A stretch of DNA of 64,000 nt from an uncultured Sphingomonadales bacterium. Lineage in GTDB: Bacteria; Pseudomonadota; Alphaproteobacteria; Sphingomonadales; Sphingomonadaceae. Below are positions 29,703 to 39,233 of the stretch, in pieces (position 1 is the stretch's first letter; the number at the start of each line of letters is the position of its first letter). The notes under the pieces are model-generated. The model was given only the letters and a program-made list of their open reading frames with translations, was not told the origin of the DNA and made no database searches. The DNA is taken from the NCBI GenBank assembly GCA_903832325.1, contig CAILBC010000036.1, positions 124,001 through 188,000 of the forward strand, read 5' to 3'. The position numbers were made by a program, and so were the translations under genes.

Positions 29703-30965
29703 ATGAAGGAAACGCTCTTCTGTTCACTCAATTTCGCCTCCATCGCTGCACACATTCGAGAGGCACAATATTCGGTATGCTATGCTGCGCCAGGCATTCA
29801 GACCGAGCTTGCGAATGCCATGGCAGAGGTTGCCGCGCGGAAAGCGCCCCCGCCGATCGCAGTCTGCCTTGATTTTGATGAGCACGTCATGCGGATGGGT
29901 TTTGGCGAACTCGGTGCTGTCAAGACACTACGGGATGCCGGGATTGTCGTGACCTCGACGCCGGGTTTGCGAACTGGTCTGCTGATCGTCGACCACCAAG
30001 GCTACATTTTCACACCAACCGCACTTTACCTTGAGCCTGATGGGCGCGCAACGGACGCACCAAACGCCATGCGTCTGTCAAAGGATCAGGTATCCGAGGC
30101 TCTGGCTCGGCTTTCCCCGGCGGCGAACGCAATGGCTCTTATCATGGCCAAAACAGAAAAAGAGCGAGATCGCATTCGTGACCAGGCCCCTGAAATGGCC
30201 TCAGAGCCCGTCGAAGATGAAGCGTTTCAGAATGTTGAGCGCCGGTTGGCCGAAGCGCCTCCCGCACGATTTGACGTCACCAGGCAGGTCAATGTGTTCA
30301 GCGCTTATCTGCAATACGTTGAACTCAGCTTGACCGGTGCGGCGATCCAGCGTCAGCGCATTGTAATCCCGCCAGTGATTCAACAGCTCGGTGCTGGCAA
30401 AGACATTGAAAAGCGGCTGCGGACCACTTTCGATTTGATCGAAAAGGACGGGAATCTCTCGTCCAAGAAGCTCGATGACAGGCTCCAACAGATTAGGAGG
30501 GATTTCACGCCATCTCTTGGAAAGGGCCACGGCCGTGTCGTGCTCAAGGCAAAGAAGCTTATATTGGAACAGCGGCTTGATGCATTTAGAGAAGAGTTGA
30601 AAGCGCATCTGGAAAATGTGAAGCATGAATTGCAGAAAGCACTGGATACCTCAAGAGAGCAGATAATCAATTATTATATCCCATTCATCCTGGCCAATCC
30701 GCCAGACAGGATGCATGGGCAATTCTTGAAAATTGACGAGCATGGGGCTGGCATATTTCTTGGTATGGAACTCGACCGTGTTTTTCCAACGGTGGAAAGT
30801 CTCGTTCAAAAGATGCAACTTGAGGTCCTTTACAAAGACCTGACCTATGAAACCCTCACGGGCAATGGATTCCTTGCAGAGGTCAAAAAGGCTTTTCCGC
30901 AAATTGAATGGGACAAACCTTACCATGACTTCAAGGCTGCAGGTGAAACATTGCACCAACCTTGA
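29703..30965 (+). CDS. Uncharacterised protein, possible degenerate phospholipase D-like domain
   Basis: AAHIREAQYSVCYAAPGIQTELANAMAEVAARK...LDFDEHVMRMGFGELGAVKTLRDAGIVVTSTPGLRTGLLIVDHQGYIFTPTALYLE; PLD-like fold guess, no intact HKD motif. Confidence 0.6.
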   Translation: MKETLFCSLNFASIAAHIREAQYSVCYAAPGIQTELANAMAEVAARKAPPPIAVCLDFDEHVMRMGFGELGAVKTLRDAGIVVTSTPGLRTGLLIVDHQGYIFTPTALYLEPDGRATDAPNAMRLSKDQVSEALARLSPAANAMALIMAKTEKERDRIRDQAPEMASEPVEDEAFQNVERRLAEAPPARFDVTRQVNVFSAYLQYVELSLTGAAIQRQRIVIPPVIQQLGAGKDIEKRLRTTFDLIEKDGNLSSKKLDDRLQQIRRDFTPSLGKGHGRVVLKAKKLILEQRLDAFREELKAHLENVKHELQKALDTSREQIINYYIPFILANPPDRMHGQFLKIDEHGAGIFLGMELDRVFPTVESLVQKMQLEVLYKDLTYETLTGNGFLAEVKKAFPQIEWDKPYHDFKAAGETLHQP

Positions 30966-31082
30966 TGCAAACAAGTCATTTCCTACAAAAATCGGATACA
31001 AATTTCCTCAGTTGTCGTTCTCTCTCCTGGCCAACTCGTGTCCGAACTTGGCATCGCCAATCAGTCACTTTATCTCTGATAT

Positions 31083-34000
31083 CTATTTCTCAACAGGCGG
31101 GACATAGGTGATGGTACAGCCCCGGCGCAGATCAAATAGTGCCTCCAGCCCTCGTCCCAGCATCAGTATATGCTGGACGGTGGTGTCATCCTGTCGGTTC
31201 TCATCGATCTCAACAGAGCGATCATGGAAATCGTCCGTGCGATCGGTTCGGTGATGGCGCCGAACCAGGTGAAGGCGGGTCTGTTGTCCCTGGAACGATC
31301 GGGCGAATAGCTCCCCGATCTGTCGGCGGCAGTGCATGTCGTCACCATCGCCGTCGACATCCGCGGAATATTCAATGACCAATTGCTCCAATGAATTTGC
31401 GGCCTTGGCCAGCAGAGACGCAAATTGGATTTGCGCACCACGCGCATTGTGCGAGCCCAGGCTGTAGGGATCGATCACCCTAACGCACTGGATGGCTTTA
31501 CCCTTGAACAGCCCAAGAATTTCTGTGGTTGGGCGTTGCTCACCAGTACCCCTGCGCCAAATCTTTACACCTGCATCTTGCGCGATTTTTGGAAGGCTGA
31601 GTGTTGACCGTAGCTGCGGCACGACCGGCTCAGTCGCCGGCACGGTGAGCGTAGGCGCAGAGCTTTCATCTTTTGTTGGCTCTTGATCCTCCGCCTGATC
31701 TGGGCCGTCGACACCAAAGGCCACGTGACGGAACAGATCGTTGAGATCGCCTTCATTCGCATCCGGCGGGAAAAACAGGTCTTGGCTGAGTTGGCGCTTG
31801 CGTTCGATCAAAGCGTCAAGCTGGAGGTCGAAGCTGGATGGGCCGATGACATGATCAGGATGCACCGCCATCGGCAGGTAGACGAACACTTCCTTTTTCT
31901 GCCCGATCCGGAAGACCCGGTCTGTGGCCTGATCTTCGACGGCGGGGTTCCACCATCTGGACAAGTGGATGACGTGGTTCGCGGCCGTCAGGGTCAGGCC
32001 AACCCCACCCGCCTTGGGCGACAGGATCATGACGTCGAATTGCCCTGGCCGCGATTGGAACGCATTCACAATCTGCTGCCGCTTTACCCCTGGAACCTCC
32101 CCGCTGATGCGGGCTGGCACGTTGGGCAAATTAAACCGGCTCTGGATGAGGGTCGCCAACTTGTCCTGCATGGCCAGGTCTTCAACGAAGATCAGCGCCT
32201 TTTCGCCCTTATCTGCAATCTTTTTAATGACTTCCAGCAGGCATGACAGGCGCGCCGAGTCTTGTGCGTAAGCGTCCAAATCAGCGGGCGCTGTCCTTGG
32301 ATCGAGGGGATGCAACGATATGCCGCGCATTTTGGAGAGTGTGGACAAGATGCCACCTTTGCCGATTGTACCGCTACTGCTCGCAGCTGCAGCTTGGACG
32401 ACGACTTCGCGGTAGGCCCTTGCCTGCAGCGGGGGCATCTCGATCTTGAAGGGGACGATCGTCTTGGTCGGCAGGTCTGTCAGAATGTCCTTTTTCATCC
32501 GGCGCAGAAGCATCGGCGGAACTGCGCCTTGAGGACTGCTGAGTCGCTCCTTGAGGCGTTCCAGCGCATCGCGGTCGCCTGGAGGGTGCCGACGCTCAAA
32601 CTCCCGGCTCGAACCAAGCGTGCCGGGCGCGATGACGTCCATGATCGACCACAAGTCCTGCAATCGGTTTTCGACAGGGGTGCCGGTCATGCCCAAAACG
32701 AAACGACCGTTGAGCGCCTGCGCCGCGCGCGTTACCTGGCTTGCCGGGTTCTTCAGCTTCTGGATTTCGTCGTAAATGACTGCCCCGAAACGAGTCTTGG
32801 CAAAGCTGAAATGGTAGTCCCGCATCGTCTCGTACGTGGTGAGCACAATGCCGGCATCCCGCCACGAGTCAGCGTTTAGCGCAGCGCGACCTGTCTCGAT
32901 GTCGCGCGCGGACAGACTATCCTGCTCTCGTAACTGTTTCAGCGATCCACCAAAGGCAAGGGCGATTCTGCCAAGCCGAGGCGCATTCAAATGCAACTCA
33001 ATCTCTTGCTGCCAGTTCCCAAGCAGACCAGTCGGCGCAACGATCAAGACGGGAGCCTGCGCAGTTTGCTGAGCATCCGCCTTGTCCTGCAACCACGCGA
33101 GGAATGCGATAGCCTGCAATGTTTTACCAAGGCCCATGTCATCGGCGAGCAGAACGCCTGGCAATCCACGTTGATAGGCCGATACCAACCAGTTCACGCC
33201 ATCGATCTGATGTGCCTTGAGTGTAGACTTTAGGCGGCCGGGGAGCGCGATCGGGCCGTTCTCAGCTCCCGGTTCCAATTCCGCTTCAGCAGAGTAGGCA
33301 ACCTCCTCAAAATTGTCCTTGACCACCAAGAAGAGTTTGCCGGCGGAAGGGAGTGGCGCCTCTGGCTCTGGCCCGCTTTGGGTTTCGTCCCGGGTCTGCG
33401 GCGCAGCATACGGCCGCAGGGCATCAATTGCCGCGATCGTCTGATCGTTCACGGGAATGAAGTGCGGCGGAGGCGCCTGATCCTCTTTGACCCGATTGGC
33501 TATGCCGTCGATATTGACTGTCGAAACACCGGATGAGTGCGCCTTATCCACTCGATCGATGAGATCATGCAGCGCCTCGGGACTTACGACGTAGTACTCA
33601 TCACCGACCCGGAGGCCGAATTTTTCAGGGAGCCAACGGTTCGTGACGCTGGGCACGAGCCATGGCAAAACAGGTGTGCGCCAGACATCGACGCCGGAAA
33701 CCCGAGCCGAAAATTGCTCAGTTTCCACAAACAGACGATCGAGCCCGATGGCCTCAGCCTGATCGTGTCCAAGCCGCTCTCGCAAGACACGACGGGGGTT
33801 AAGCACAAAGGCCCGGCGCTCTGTCTCCGGTGCATCCTGCAGCTTGCGGACAGCGTCCAGTGCTGGCCGCAAATTGGGGTCTACAAAGACGTACTCTCCA
33901 TTCTGAAGCACGTAGACGGGCCGGACGCCAGCCTCTCGGCGGAAGCGGTCATTGGCAAATAGCTTCTGGGAAGCCGGCGAGAGGATGCTGTCTGCATCTT

Positions 34001-34727
34001 CGTCGAGCACGCTGTCATCGCCCGAGAGCGAATTTGCGCCGAACAAGACGGGATCGAACTCGGTTGCCTCAGGCGTCAGGCTCCGCAGCTTCAACGATAG
34101 TCCGGAGGCGTAGTGAACCCGCATGTCGCGGAGATAGCCATCGGCTTCGACTTGCAACTCGGCGTCCGACGGCCATGCACGCTGCAATTCCGCCAACGCC
34201 TGAAAGCGTTCTGCTTTGGGCAGCGGGCTATCGAGCTGTCCCGCCGTGTTGTAGAGCGACCAAAGCGGTTCTGGTATTCTCCTCGGTCCGGCCTCTGTCT
34301 GGATGATTGCCCCCACGGGCTCAACTAAAGCTGCGTAACCACCAGGCTGGACCCATTTGCGCGCAATCCTGAATCTATCTTCATCGATGCGATGAATAGG
34401 CTTCAAGTCCAACGCGAGACGCGTTGGCGGCGGCATTCCAAGTTTCTCGGCGCACTGTGAGTCGATCCTGGCGATCGCAGACGGTGTAAGTGCGACATAG
34501 TCATGTGACAGACTTACAGCCGGTTCACCGCCTAGTGCGTCTGGCTCGGCAAGCAGGCGTAGTTCGGCCATTGCGTTGGCAATATCGGGGACGATGGATA
34601 ACCACTCGGCGACCGGGATAGCCTTGCCACCGTCAATGAGTTCGATTTTTCCGTTTTCACCGTCAAGTTCAAAACGGAACTGAGGGCCATGACTCGATCG
34701 CTGTTTGCGCCAGTTGAAGATAGCCAT
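31083..34727 (-). CDS. zorD: Zorya type I protein ZorD (SNF2-family helicase) with C-terminal extension
   Basis: LLADDMGLGKTLQAIAFLAWL, VIYDEIQKLKN, LGMTGTPVENRLQDLWSIMD, HLSRWWNPAVEDQATDRVFRIGQ; last gene of zorABCD. Confidence 0.93.
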   Translation of the reverse strand: MAIFNWRKQRSSHGPQFRFELDGENGKIELIDGGKAIPVAEWLSIVPDIANAMAELRLLAEPDALGGEPAVSLSHDYVALTPSAIARIDSQCAEKLGMPPPTRLALDLKPIHRIDEDRFRIARKWVQPGGYAALVEPVGAIIQTEAGPRRIPEPLWSLYNTAGQLDSPLPKAERFQALAELQRAWPSDAELQVEADGYLRDMRVHYASGLSLKLRSLTPEATEFDPVLFGANSLSGDDSVLDEDADSILSPASQKLFANDRFRREAGVRPVYVLQNGEYVFVDPNLRPALDAVRKLQDAPETERRAFVLNPRRVLRERLGHDQAEAIGLDRLFVETEQFSARVSGVDVWRTPVLPWLVPSVTNRWLPEKFGLRVGDEYYVVSPEALHDLIDRVDKAHSSGVSTVNIDGIANRVKEDQAPPPHFIPVNDQTIAAIDALRPYAAPQTRDETQSGPEPEAPLPSAGKLFLVVKDNFEEVAYSAEAELEPGAENGPIALPGRLKSTLKAHQIDGVNWLVSAYQRGLPGVLLADDMGLGKTLQAIAFLAWLQDKADAQQTAQAPVLIVAPTGLLGNWQQEIELHLNAPRLGRIALAFGGSLKQLREQDSLSARDIETGRAALNADSWRDAGIVLTTYETMRDYHFSFAKTRFGAVIYDEIQKLKNPASQVTRAAQALNGRFVLGMTGTPVENRLQDLWSIMDVIAPGTLGSSREFERRHPPGDRDALERLKERLSSPQGAVPPMLLRRMKKDILTDLPTKTIVPFKIEMPPLQARAYREVVVQAAAASSSGTIGKGGILSTLSKMRGISLHPLDPRTAPADLDAYAQDSARLSCLLEVIKKIADKGEKALIFVEDLAMQDKLATLIQSRFNLPNVPARISGEVPGVKRQQIVNAFQSRPGQFDVMILSPKAGGVGLTLTAANHVIHLSRWWNPAVEDQATDRVFRIGQKKEVFVYLPMAVHPDHVIGPSSFDLQLDALIERKRQLSQDLFFPPDANEGDLNDLFRHVAFGVDGPDQAEDQEPTKDESSAPTLTVPATEPVVPQLRSTLSLPKIAQDAGVKIWRRGTGEQRPTTEILGLFKGKAIQCVRVIDPYSLGSHNARGAQIQFASLLAKAANSLEQLVIEYSADVDGDGDDMHCRRQIGELFARSFQGQQTRLHLVRRHHRTDRTDDFHDRSVEIDENRQDDTTVQHILMLGRGLEALFDLRRGCTITYVPPVEK

Positions 34728-34741
34728 CCCTCGTTGGTCCT

Positions 34742-36130
34742 TCAGGAGAATTTTCGTCCAAACAAAATGTCATTGAATGGTTTTTGCCAATTTTTATGAT
34801 GTATTTTTTTCAATGGCGCTGAATAAAGGGTCCCACTTACATAAGGGGTAGTCTGAAATAATTTTTGGGAAAAGGAGCGTTTTTTCCAAAAATTGCACAT
34901 ACTGTCGTGACTCCATTCCACCACGACCAAATCTCCGATTTCCATGATGAGCGCCGAGTGCTGTCTGCCACGAGAAGTCTCACTGTGAGTACCAAAGTTT
35001 CCGAACGAGGGATCACGACTATTGCGCGCGACTTGACGTGCTTTCGCAGCGGCATCCCGACCAAACGCAACCCAAGCACGCTCAATTCGCGGTCCACTCT
35101 TGCGGTCGAGGAAACTGGTCCAGAAGGCCCTTCGCTCTCTCCACATCCTTTGGTCATCTTCATCGTGAAGGGACAACGCGACGATTTCGAGAAACTGCAC
35201 AACCGAGGCCCTAGTCAGCCAACGCATCAAGATCCCGTGCGCCACTTGTGCCTGATCCTCGACAATCGACCATCTTGGCTCACTCTCATTTACTCTAGGG
35301 TCACCGCCGCCCCAAGCCTGCAGCCTATCCAGTATCAATCGTTTGTGTTGCTCGCTGGGTTCACGATCTTTCCAAGGCTCCAAACATGAACGGCAAATAT
35401 CGACCCAGCCTTCAGGAAAGCGACCATTGGGTTTGCCGTTATCGTTCCAGGCAAGCACCGCAGCCTGTGCAGTCTCGACCCGGTCAGAGGGGAAAGTTGA
35501 GACCATTGCGCAAGCTGCCCTGAACGCGGCCAAGGCGAGCTTAGACTGGCTGTTGACGCCTCCATCAAGGCCGACATCACGAAGCAGCTGATGCAGCGTT
35601 GAAGGGTCGGCTAATATCGCCATGGCCAGACGCCGAGGTGCTTGATCGACGTCCAGCAGATCAAATTGCTTTATCCGTTTTTCCCAAGCGTCGTTATCTC
35701 GCCATTCCCAGCGCCCTGCTATCGCACGGAGCTTGGTTGCAAGCCACCTTGTTCCTGTATCCTGGGGGTCGAAAGAGGCCAGATATGCCCCAAGCAGTTG
35801 ATAAAAAGGGGTGCGTCTTCGCTTCGTGGCAACTTCGCGCAACAGCGCATCGCCAATTTGAACAAACTTTGCAGGAGGGAGAGGAGGGTGGTTGATCGTC
35901 GTACAAGACAGTTTCAGATCACGACGGCTTATTGCCGAAGTTTGGCCGGCCAGAACCATATCTGAGACACGCTTCTGTAATTCATATGTCGTTGCCTGGT
36001 CCGGCATCTGCACCACAGTCCCAGTCAGTTTGTCGGCCGCTTTGGTGAGCGCCGCAGGCCTTGGGCGTTCTGACAAGCTAACCTTGATCGTCGCCGACAG
36101 GTCTTGCAGGGCGGCTTGAAGCCGCGTCAT
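34742..36130 (-). CDS. zorC: Zorya type I protein ZorC (EH_Signature-like domain)
   Basis: MWRERRAFWTSFLDRKSGPRIERAWVAFG...HSALIMEIGDLVVVEWSHDSMCNFW; located between zorB and zorD; overlaps zorB by 4 nt. Confidence 0.9.
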   Translation of the reverse strand: MTRLQAALQDLSATIKVSLSERPRPAALTKAADKLTGTVVQMPDQATTYELQKRVSDMVLAGQTSAISRRDLKLSCTTINHPPLPPAKFVQIGDALLREVATKRRRTPFYQLLGAYLASFDPQDTGTRWLATKLRAIAGRWEWRDNDAWEKRIKQFDLLDVDQAPRRLAMAILADPSTLHQLLRDVGLDGGVNSQSKLALAAFRAACAMVSTFPSDRVETAQAAVLAWNDNGKPNGRFPEGWVDICRSCLEPWKDREPSEQHKRLILDRLQAWGGGDPRVNESEPRWSIVEDQAQVAHGILMRWLTRASVVQFLEIVALSLHDEDDQRMWRERRAFWTSFLDRKSGPRIERAWVAFGRDAAAKARQVARNSRDPSFGNFGTHSETSRGRQHSALIMEIGDLVVVEWSHDSMCNFWKKRSFSQKLFQTTPYVSGTLYSAPLKKIHHKNWQKPFNDILFGRKFS

Positions 36131-36891
36131 TTGTGCTCCAATCCCGCTTTGATAGCCTGACGCGCCTCTCCGGCATCCGGCGTCACCATCAAAATACGCA
36201 ACTCAATGCGCCGGTTACGACGCTTCCTGTCCTCCTCCGTGCCACTATTGTCAGGCACTGGTCGTTGGTCAGCATACCCACTCACGCTCAGCACAGGCTC
36301 ACAATCCACTGGGGTCTTGGCGCACAAAGATTGCAATTGCGGTGCTTGCGAAATCAAGGCGCGGTAGGTGTTCGTCGCCCGTTTGACTGACAGGTCCCAG
36401 TTGTCCTGAAACTGCAGCGTGGGGGCCAGCCGAACATTGTCAGTGTGCCCCTCGATGTACAACGAGTCGATCCGATGAGGTGAGGCGGGGCACGACCTGG
36501 GCCGTTTCCAATTCGGTTGGGAGCTATCTGTGTAGCAGGGCAAGACCTCACTCAAGGTTGAAGCCAGATGTCCCATGGCTTTGACGCCATCGGGCTTGAT
36601 GTCTGCTCTCGCACTGTCGAACAGAATAGCATCCGGTAATCTGAGAACACCGTTCTGCGTGTCTATGGTTACAGGAACACCCTTGTTTTGAAGCGAGGTC
36701 TTCATCTGCTGTAGAATACGAGCACGCGTTTCGTTAGCCCCGAGCAACTCTTCGCGAGTGTTTTTTATTTGGAGCGCATAGTACATCATCAAAATGATAA
36801 ATATAAACAATACACCAACCATCATGTCTGACATCGAGACAAAATAATTTTCCTGCTCGGCGGCATGGTCGGTGGGCTCATCGGCGATCAC
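36127..36891 (-). CDS. zorB: Zorya protein ZorB (MotB/OmpA-like)
   Basis: N-terminal TM with Asp (MSDMMVGVLFIFIILMMYYAL), OmpA domain YIEGHTDNV...SVSGYADQRPV...RRNRRIELRIL. Confidence 0.95.
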   Translation of the reverse strand: MIADEPTDHAAEQENYFVSMSDMMVGVLFIFIILMMYYALQIKNTREELLGANETRARILQQMKTSLQNKGVPVTIDTQNGVLRLPDAILFDSARADIKPDGVKAMGHLASTLSEVLPCYTDSSQPNWKRPRSCPASPHRIDSLYIEGHTDNVRLAPTLQFQDNWDLSVKRATNTYRALISQAPQLQSLCAKTPVDCEPVLSVSGYADQRPVPDNSGTEEDRKRRNRRIELRILMVTPDAGEARQAIKAGLEHK

Positions 36892-36896
36892 CTAAA

Positions 36897-38840
36897 TCAA
36901 CCCCTTTTCCGCATCTCGCCAACCATGTCGTCGAGACTCTCGGCATATTCCTGAATTGGATCAACGATTTGACCGAGCTTGGAAATCGCGGTGGCCAACT
37001 CGCTATCCGTATCCTGTGCGAATTTGCGGAACTCGTTCAAACAACTGGTAACGGTATCAACGGCCTTCCCCAGCATCTGGTCAACGCCTTCAAACCTTGC
37101 GCGGTAATCGCGCCATGCATTTTCTGCCGCGGAATGTGTTTGTCGAACGCCGCTCGCCAATTCCTTCATCTCGCCAAGTGCCTGGGCCTGGGCAGCATTA
37201 TAGGCATCAAGGCTCCCTGCAATTTTGCTGACAGAGCTGGCTGTGTCGCGCGCGGCAGACACCATCGGCTCAGATGCCTGCGCCAGCACATTGGAAGTGC
37301 CGTTCAGTGCCGCAGCAACGCGCTCGGCTTGGCTGGCAACGTTGCCCATGGCTGTCGCGCTGCGGCCAGCTCCATCAGCACTTTGGGCAAACTTTCCACC
37401 AGCACTGTCGACATCGCGAACCGCTGCCTGGATGGACGATGCGAAACTTGCGAGAGCATCGCTCATCCCTTGCGTCGCGCCGGCGATCGCGCCTTCGATA
37501 AGCGCACGATTTTTATCGGCCGCATCGGACAACCCCTTCGCAGCTCCTTTCTGAACATCTTCAGCGGCAGCTATGCTAGCGTCAGACAGCGCCTGTACTG
37601 CAGCGGCAATCGCTTCTGATGACTTTTCTTGCGCCTGCTGCAAGCCCGCCATCAACCTGGCCAAAGCTTCGTCTTGCGCCTTCGCCGCAGCATCGCCCTG
37701 CTCAGTCATGCGCGTGCCCAGATTGCCGACGTTGGTTGTCAACTTGTCGAACGCCGCCTGAATACCCAGCGCAGCTTCGGCGAAGCGATCACCCGCTTGC
37801 CTGATCTTATCCGCAGCGGCTTCCCCAGACTTGTCCACAGCGGTGCCGATGGCATCGAGCTTTTCGTTCAGGCGCGCGAGGGTCTCAGACAGGCCCCGCA
37901 GCTGATCGCCGCTCACCTTTTGTATGGCTTCCGCTGCGCCCGCCCCAATGCCCTGCGTCACAGAACTCATATTCTGATTGAGATCATCAAGTGACTGGGC
38001 CAGCGGCGTCATTGCGCGTTGGAATTCACCCCCAATCCTCTCGGAAAGTTGCAGAGCAAAGTCCGTGTTGAATGTCAGGAGTTGATCGCGCTGCTCCTTC
38101 ATCACTTCAAGCTGAAACTGAGCCAGCGTCTGGGGCGAGACATACTGGAGCCCGCGCTCAAGCAGGGAGCAGATTTGAAGGGTTGGAGCCGTGGCTTTGC
38201 GAGTCAAATCGTGCTCGACCGTTCGAAGCCAGATCGACGCGACCAAGCCAGCGATCGACGAAAAGAACTTGGCACCTGCTACAGCGAGCAACCCCTTGAG
38301 AGCTTCCTGCGCTGCTAAAGCAGAGCCGCTCATGCTCTGGGCGGCGGTGTTGAGAGCAACAATCAACCCCAAGAAAGTCAGGATGAGGCCCAAGCCAACA
38401 AAGATGTTTGACCAGAACGACAGCGATGTCTGTTTTGGAATTATACGCAGGAAAAAGGTGCTCGGCCGGCTGGTGTTTTGGATAACCGGGGCCGTTTCGT
38501 CGATCAGGGTCTCGCGAAATTCACGCCACGCTTCAGCGAGCTCCTTGATGTGGGGACCGGCAGCGGACATAATCCGTGAAATTTCGATGAACTTGCTCCT
38601 GAAGCCGACCCGATCGGCCTCGGCATTCGGCTCCTCACCCAGAACCTGGACCAAAAAGTCCACTCGTTCCTTCGCAGCAGCAATGAATGGCTTTGTGCGC
38701 GCGACGGCGATGAAGCGCACGACCGCTGCCCCGATCAGCATCGCGGGCATGATCACGAACGGGGGAAACCACTCGTGCGTGAACATCAGCCCGATTAAAT
38801 CAAGAAACCTGTAAAGCGCGGGATTTAGCAGACTGTCCAC
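36897..38840 (-). CDS. zorA: Zorya protein ZorA (MotA/TolQ/ExbB-like) with long C-terminal coiled-coil tail
   Basis: TM segments plus NIFVGLGLILTFLGLIVALNTAAQSMSG...FFSSIAGLVASIWLR; long Ala/Gln coiled tail; GTG start at 38840 with GAGG upstream (ORF track extends to 38936). Confidence 0.94.
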   Translation of the reverse strand: MDSLLNPALYRFLDLIGLMFTHEWFPPFVIMPAMLIGAAVVRFIAVARTKPFIAAAKERVDFLVQVLGEEPNAEADRVGFRSKFIEISRIMSAAGPHIKELAEAWREFRETLIDETAPVIQNTSRPSTFFLRIIPKQTSLSFWSNIFVGLGLILTFLGLIVALNTAAQSMSGSALAAQEALKGLLAVAGAKFFSSIAGLVASIWLRTVEHDLTRKATAPTLQICSLLERGLQYVSPQTLAQFQLEVMKEQRDQLLTFNTDFALQLSERIGGEFQRAMTPLAQSLDDLNQNMSSVTQGIGAGAAEAIQKVSGDQLRGLSETLARLNEKLDAIGTAVDKSGEAAADKIRQAGDRFAEAALGIQAAFDKLTTNVGNLGTRMTEQGDAAAKAQDEALARLMAGLQQAQEKSSEAIAAAVQALSDASIAAAEDVQKGAAKGLSDAADKNRALIEGAIAGATQGMSDALASFASSIQAAVRDVDSAGGKFAQSADGAGRSATAMGNVASQAERVAAALNGTSNVLAQASEPMVSAARDTASSVSKIAGSLDAYNAAQAQALGEMKELASGVRQTHSAAENAWRDYRARFEGVDQMLGKAVDTVTSCLNEFRKFAQDTDSELATAISKLGQIVDPIQEYAESLDDMVGEMRKRG

Positions 38841-39081
38841 GTTCAAGTCCTCATCGCTGCTTTGCAGGCTGAACGGGCACAAAAAACTGGACCATTGCCC
38901 CCGCCCTGGTCGCATCTGGTTATGGCTGGAAACCAATTAACGCAAGGTGTTAGAGTAAAGGCTAGGCGGTGATGTGGCTCGAAGCCTCAAACGGTTGATT
39001 TTCCGAGGGACGAGCGGCACAACCCAATCGCGTAATCCGGGCCCTGCCAAAGTTCCGTGACACATAATTTTTGAGGGTAAA

Positions 39082-39222
39082 ATGAAAACGCTGCATGGTC
39101 AGGTCCTCGCGCAGTTTCCGGATTTGCGGCCTACCACCCCAAAAATGTTCCAACGTTTGTGCAACGTGATTCTGGAATCCATAAAAATCGTCCTGGCGCT
39201 GCCTGCCCTGGATATCGGGTGA
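39082..39222 (+). CDS. Putative small protein (46 aa) upstream of helicase gene; not in supplied ORF track
   Basis: GAGGGTAAAATG SD/start; MKTLHGQVLAQFPDLRPTTPKMFQRLCNVILESIKIVLALPALDIG*; ends 11 nt before helicase ATG. Confidence 0.5.
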   Translation: MKTLHGQVLAQFPDLRPTTPKMFQRLCNVILESIKIVLALPALDIG

Positions 39223-39233
39223 GCCCGGCTCCG

